Assembly (NCBI GenBank): GCA_028289445.1
Contig: JANQPO010000017.1
Coordinates: 697,142 to 761,141 of the forward strand
Direction of reading: 5' to 3'
DNA: 64,000 nt
Origin: Tepidamorphaceae bacterium
Lineage (GTDB): Bacteria; Pseudomonadota; Alphaproteobacteria; Rhizobiales; JAKSCL01
The notes beneath the pieces were generated by a model. The model was not told the DNA's origin and ran no database searches. It was given only the letters and a program-made list of their open reading frames with translations. Each line of letters starts with the position of its first letter. Position 1 is the stretch's first letter. This document shows positions 63,754 through 64,000 of the stretch, in pieces. The position numbers and the translations under genes were made by a program.

Positions 63754-64000
<247 letters not shown>

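Overview
The window is 64 kb of a GC-rich bacterial chromosome. Gene families and local gene order point to an alphaproteobacterium, probably a Hyphomicrobiales (Rhizobiales) relative. The signs are the rlmB / tRNA-Tyr / tRNA-Gly / tuf order at the right end, cysE followed by a DUF3126 gene, the hisI-folE-yidD-thrS neighbourhood, a BTLCP cysteine protease, a PAS_5 protein, a DUF2336 protein and PilZ domains. The genus cannot be fixed from the sequence alone. Genes are densely packed with many 1-14 bp overlaps. No CRISPR array, rRNA operon, intact insertion sequence or replication origin was seen.

Layout. (1) 1-5966: purine/urate catabolism: nucleobase permease (cut by the window edge), ureidoglycine aminohydrolase, a fused allantoinase PuuE-UraD, a LysR regulator and, divergently, the membrane urate hydroxylase PuuD. 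(2) 6088-13664: FAD monooxygenase, two overlapping alpha/beta hydrolases, enoyl-CoA hydratase, cysE, DUF3126, two unknown membrane proteins and a gamma carbonic anhydrase. (3) 13811-23018: envelope and signalling genes (BTLCP protease, double PilZ, PAS_5, rhomboid, CBS, patatin), then housekeeping hisI, folE, a NifU-like scaffold, yidD and thrS. (4) 23063-26994: a strikingly AT-rich membrane gene followed by a PAS histidine kinase and a REC-PilZ response regulator; this looks like accessory DNA. (5) 27071-37804: GFA protein, Gmad2-LysM protein, secreted repeat protein, flavin reductase, fasciclin, CitE-like lyase plus MaoC, lytic transglycosylase, MFS, DUF2336, Hpt plus receiver, and nadK.

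(6) 37882-49910: a catabolic region. A LysR gene diverges from mttB-like methyltransferase, NADH:flavin oxidoreductase, Ldh-family reductase and iolB-like genes. A LacI regulator then diverges from a TctCBA tripartite transporter and a sulfatase. (7) 49921-55518: a ManC/AGE fusion protein, then a GbsR-type regulator overlapping cydAB, with a perfect 18-bp palindrome in front. (8) 55577-61868: DUF1801, SelO, remains of a homocysteine S-methyltransferase gene, and a glycine betaine-type ABC transporter (proX, hairpin, proV, proW with an unusual N-terminal domain). (9) 61965-64000: second GFA protein, tRNA-Thr, rlmB, tRNA-Tyr, tRNA-Gly and the start of tuf.

Two themes recur. One is use of nitrogenous osmolytes and purines: urate to ureidoglycine, N-methylated amines, betaine uptake and a dead homocysteine methyltransferase gene. 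The other is domain fusion: PuuE-UraD, ManC-AGE, an extended ProW and REC-PilZ. Several divergent or leading intergenic regions carry inverted repeats that are good operator candidates.
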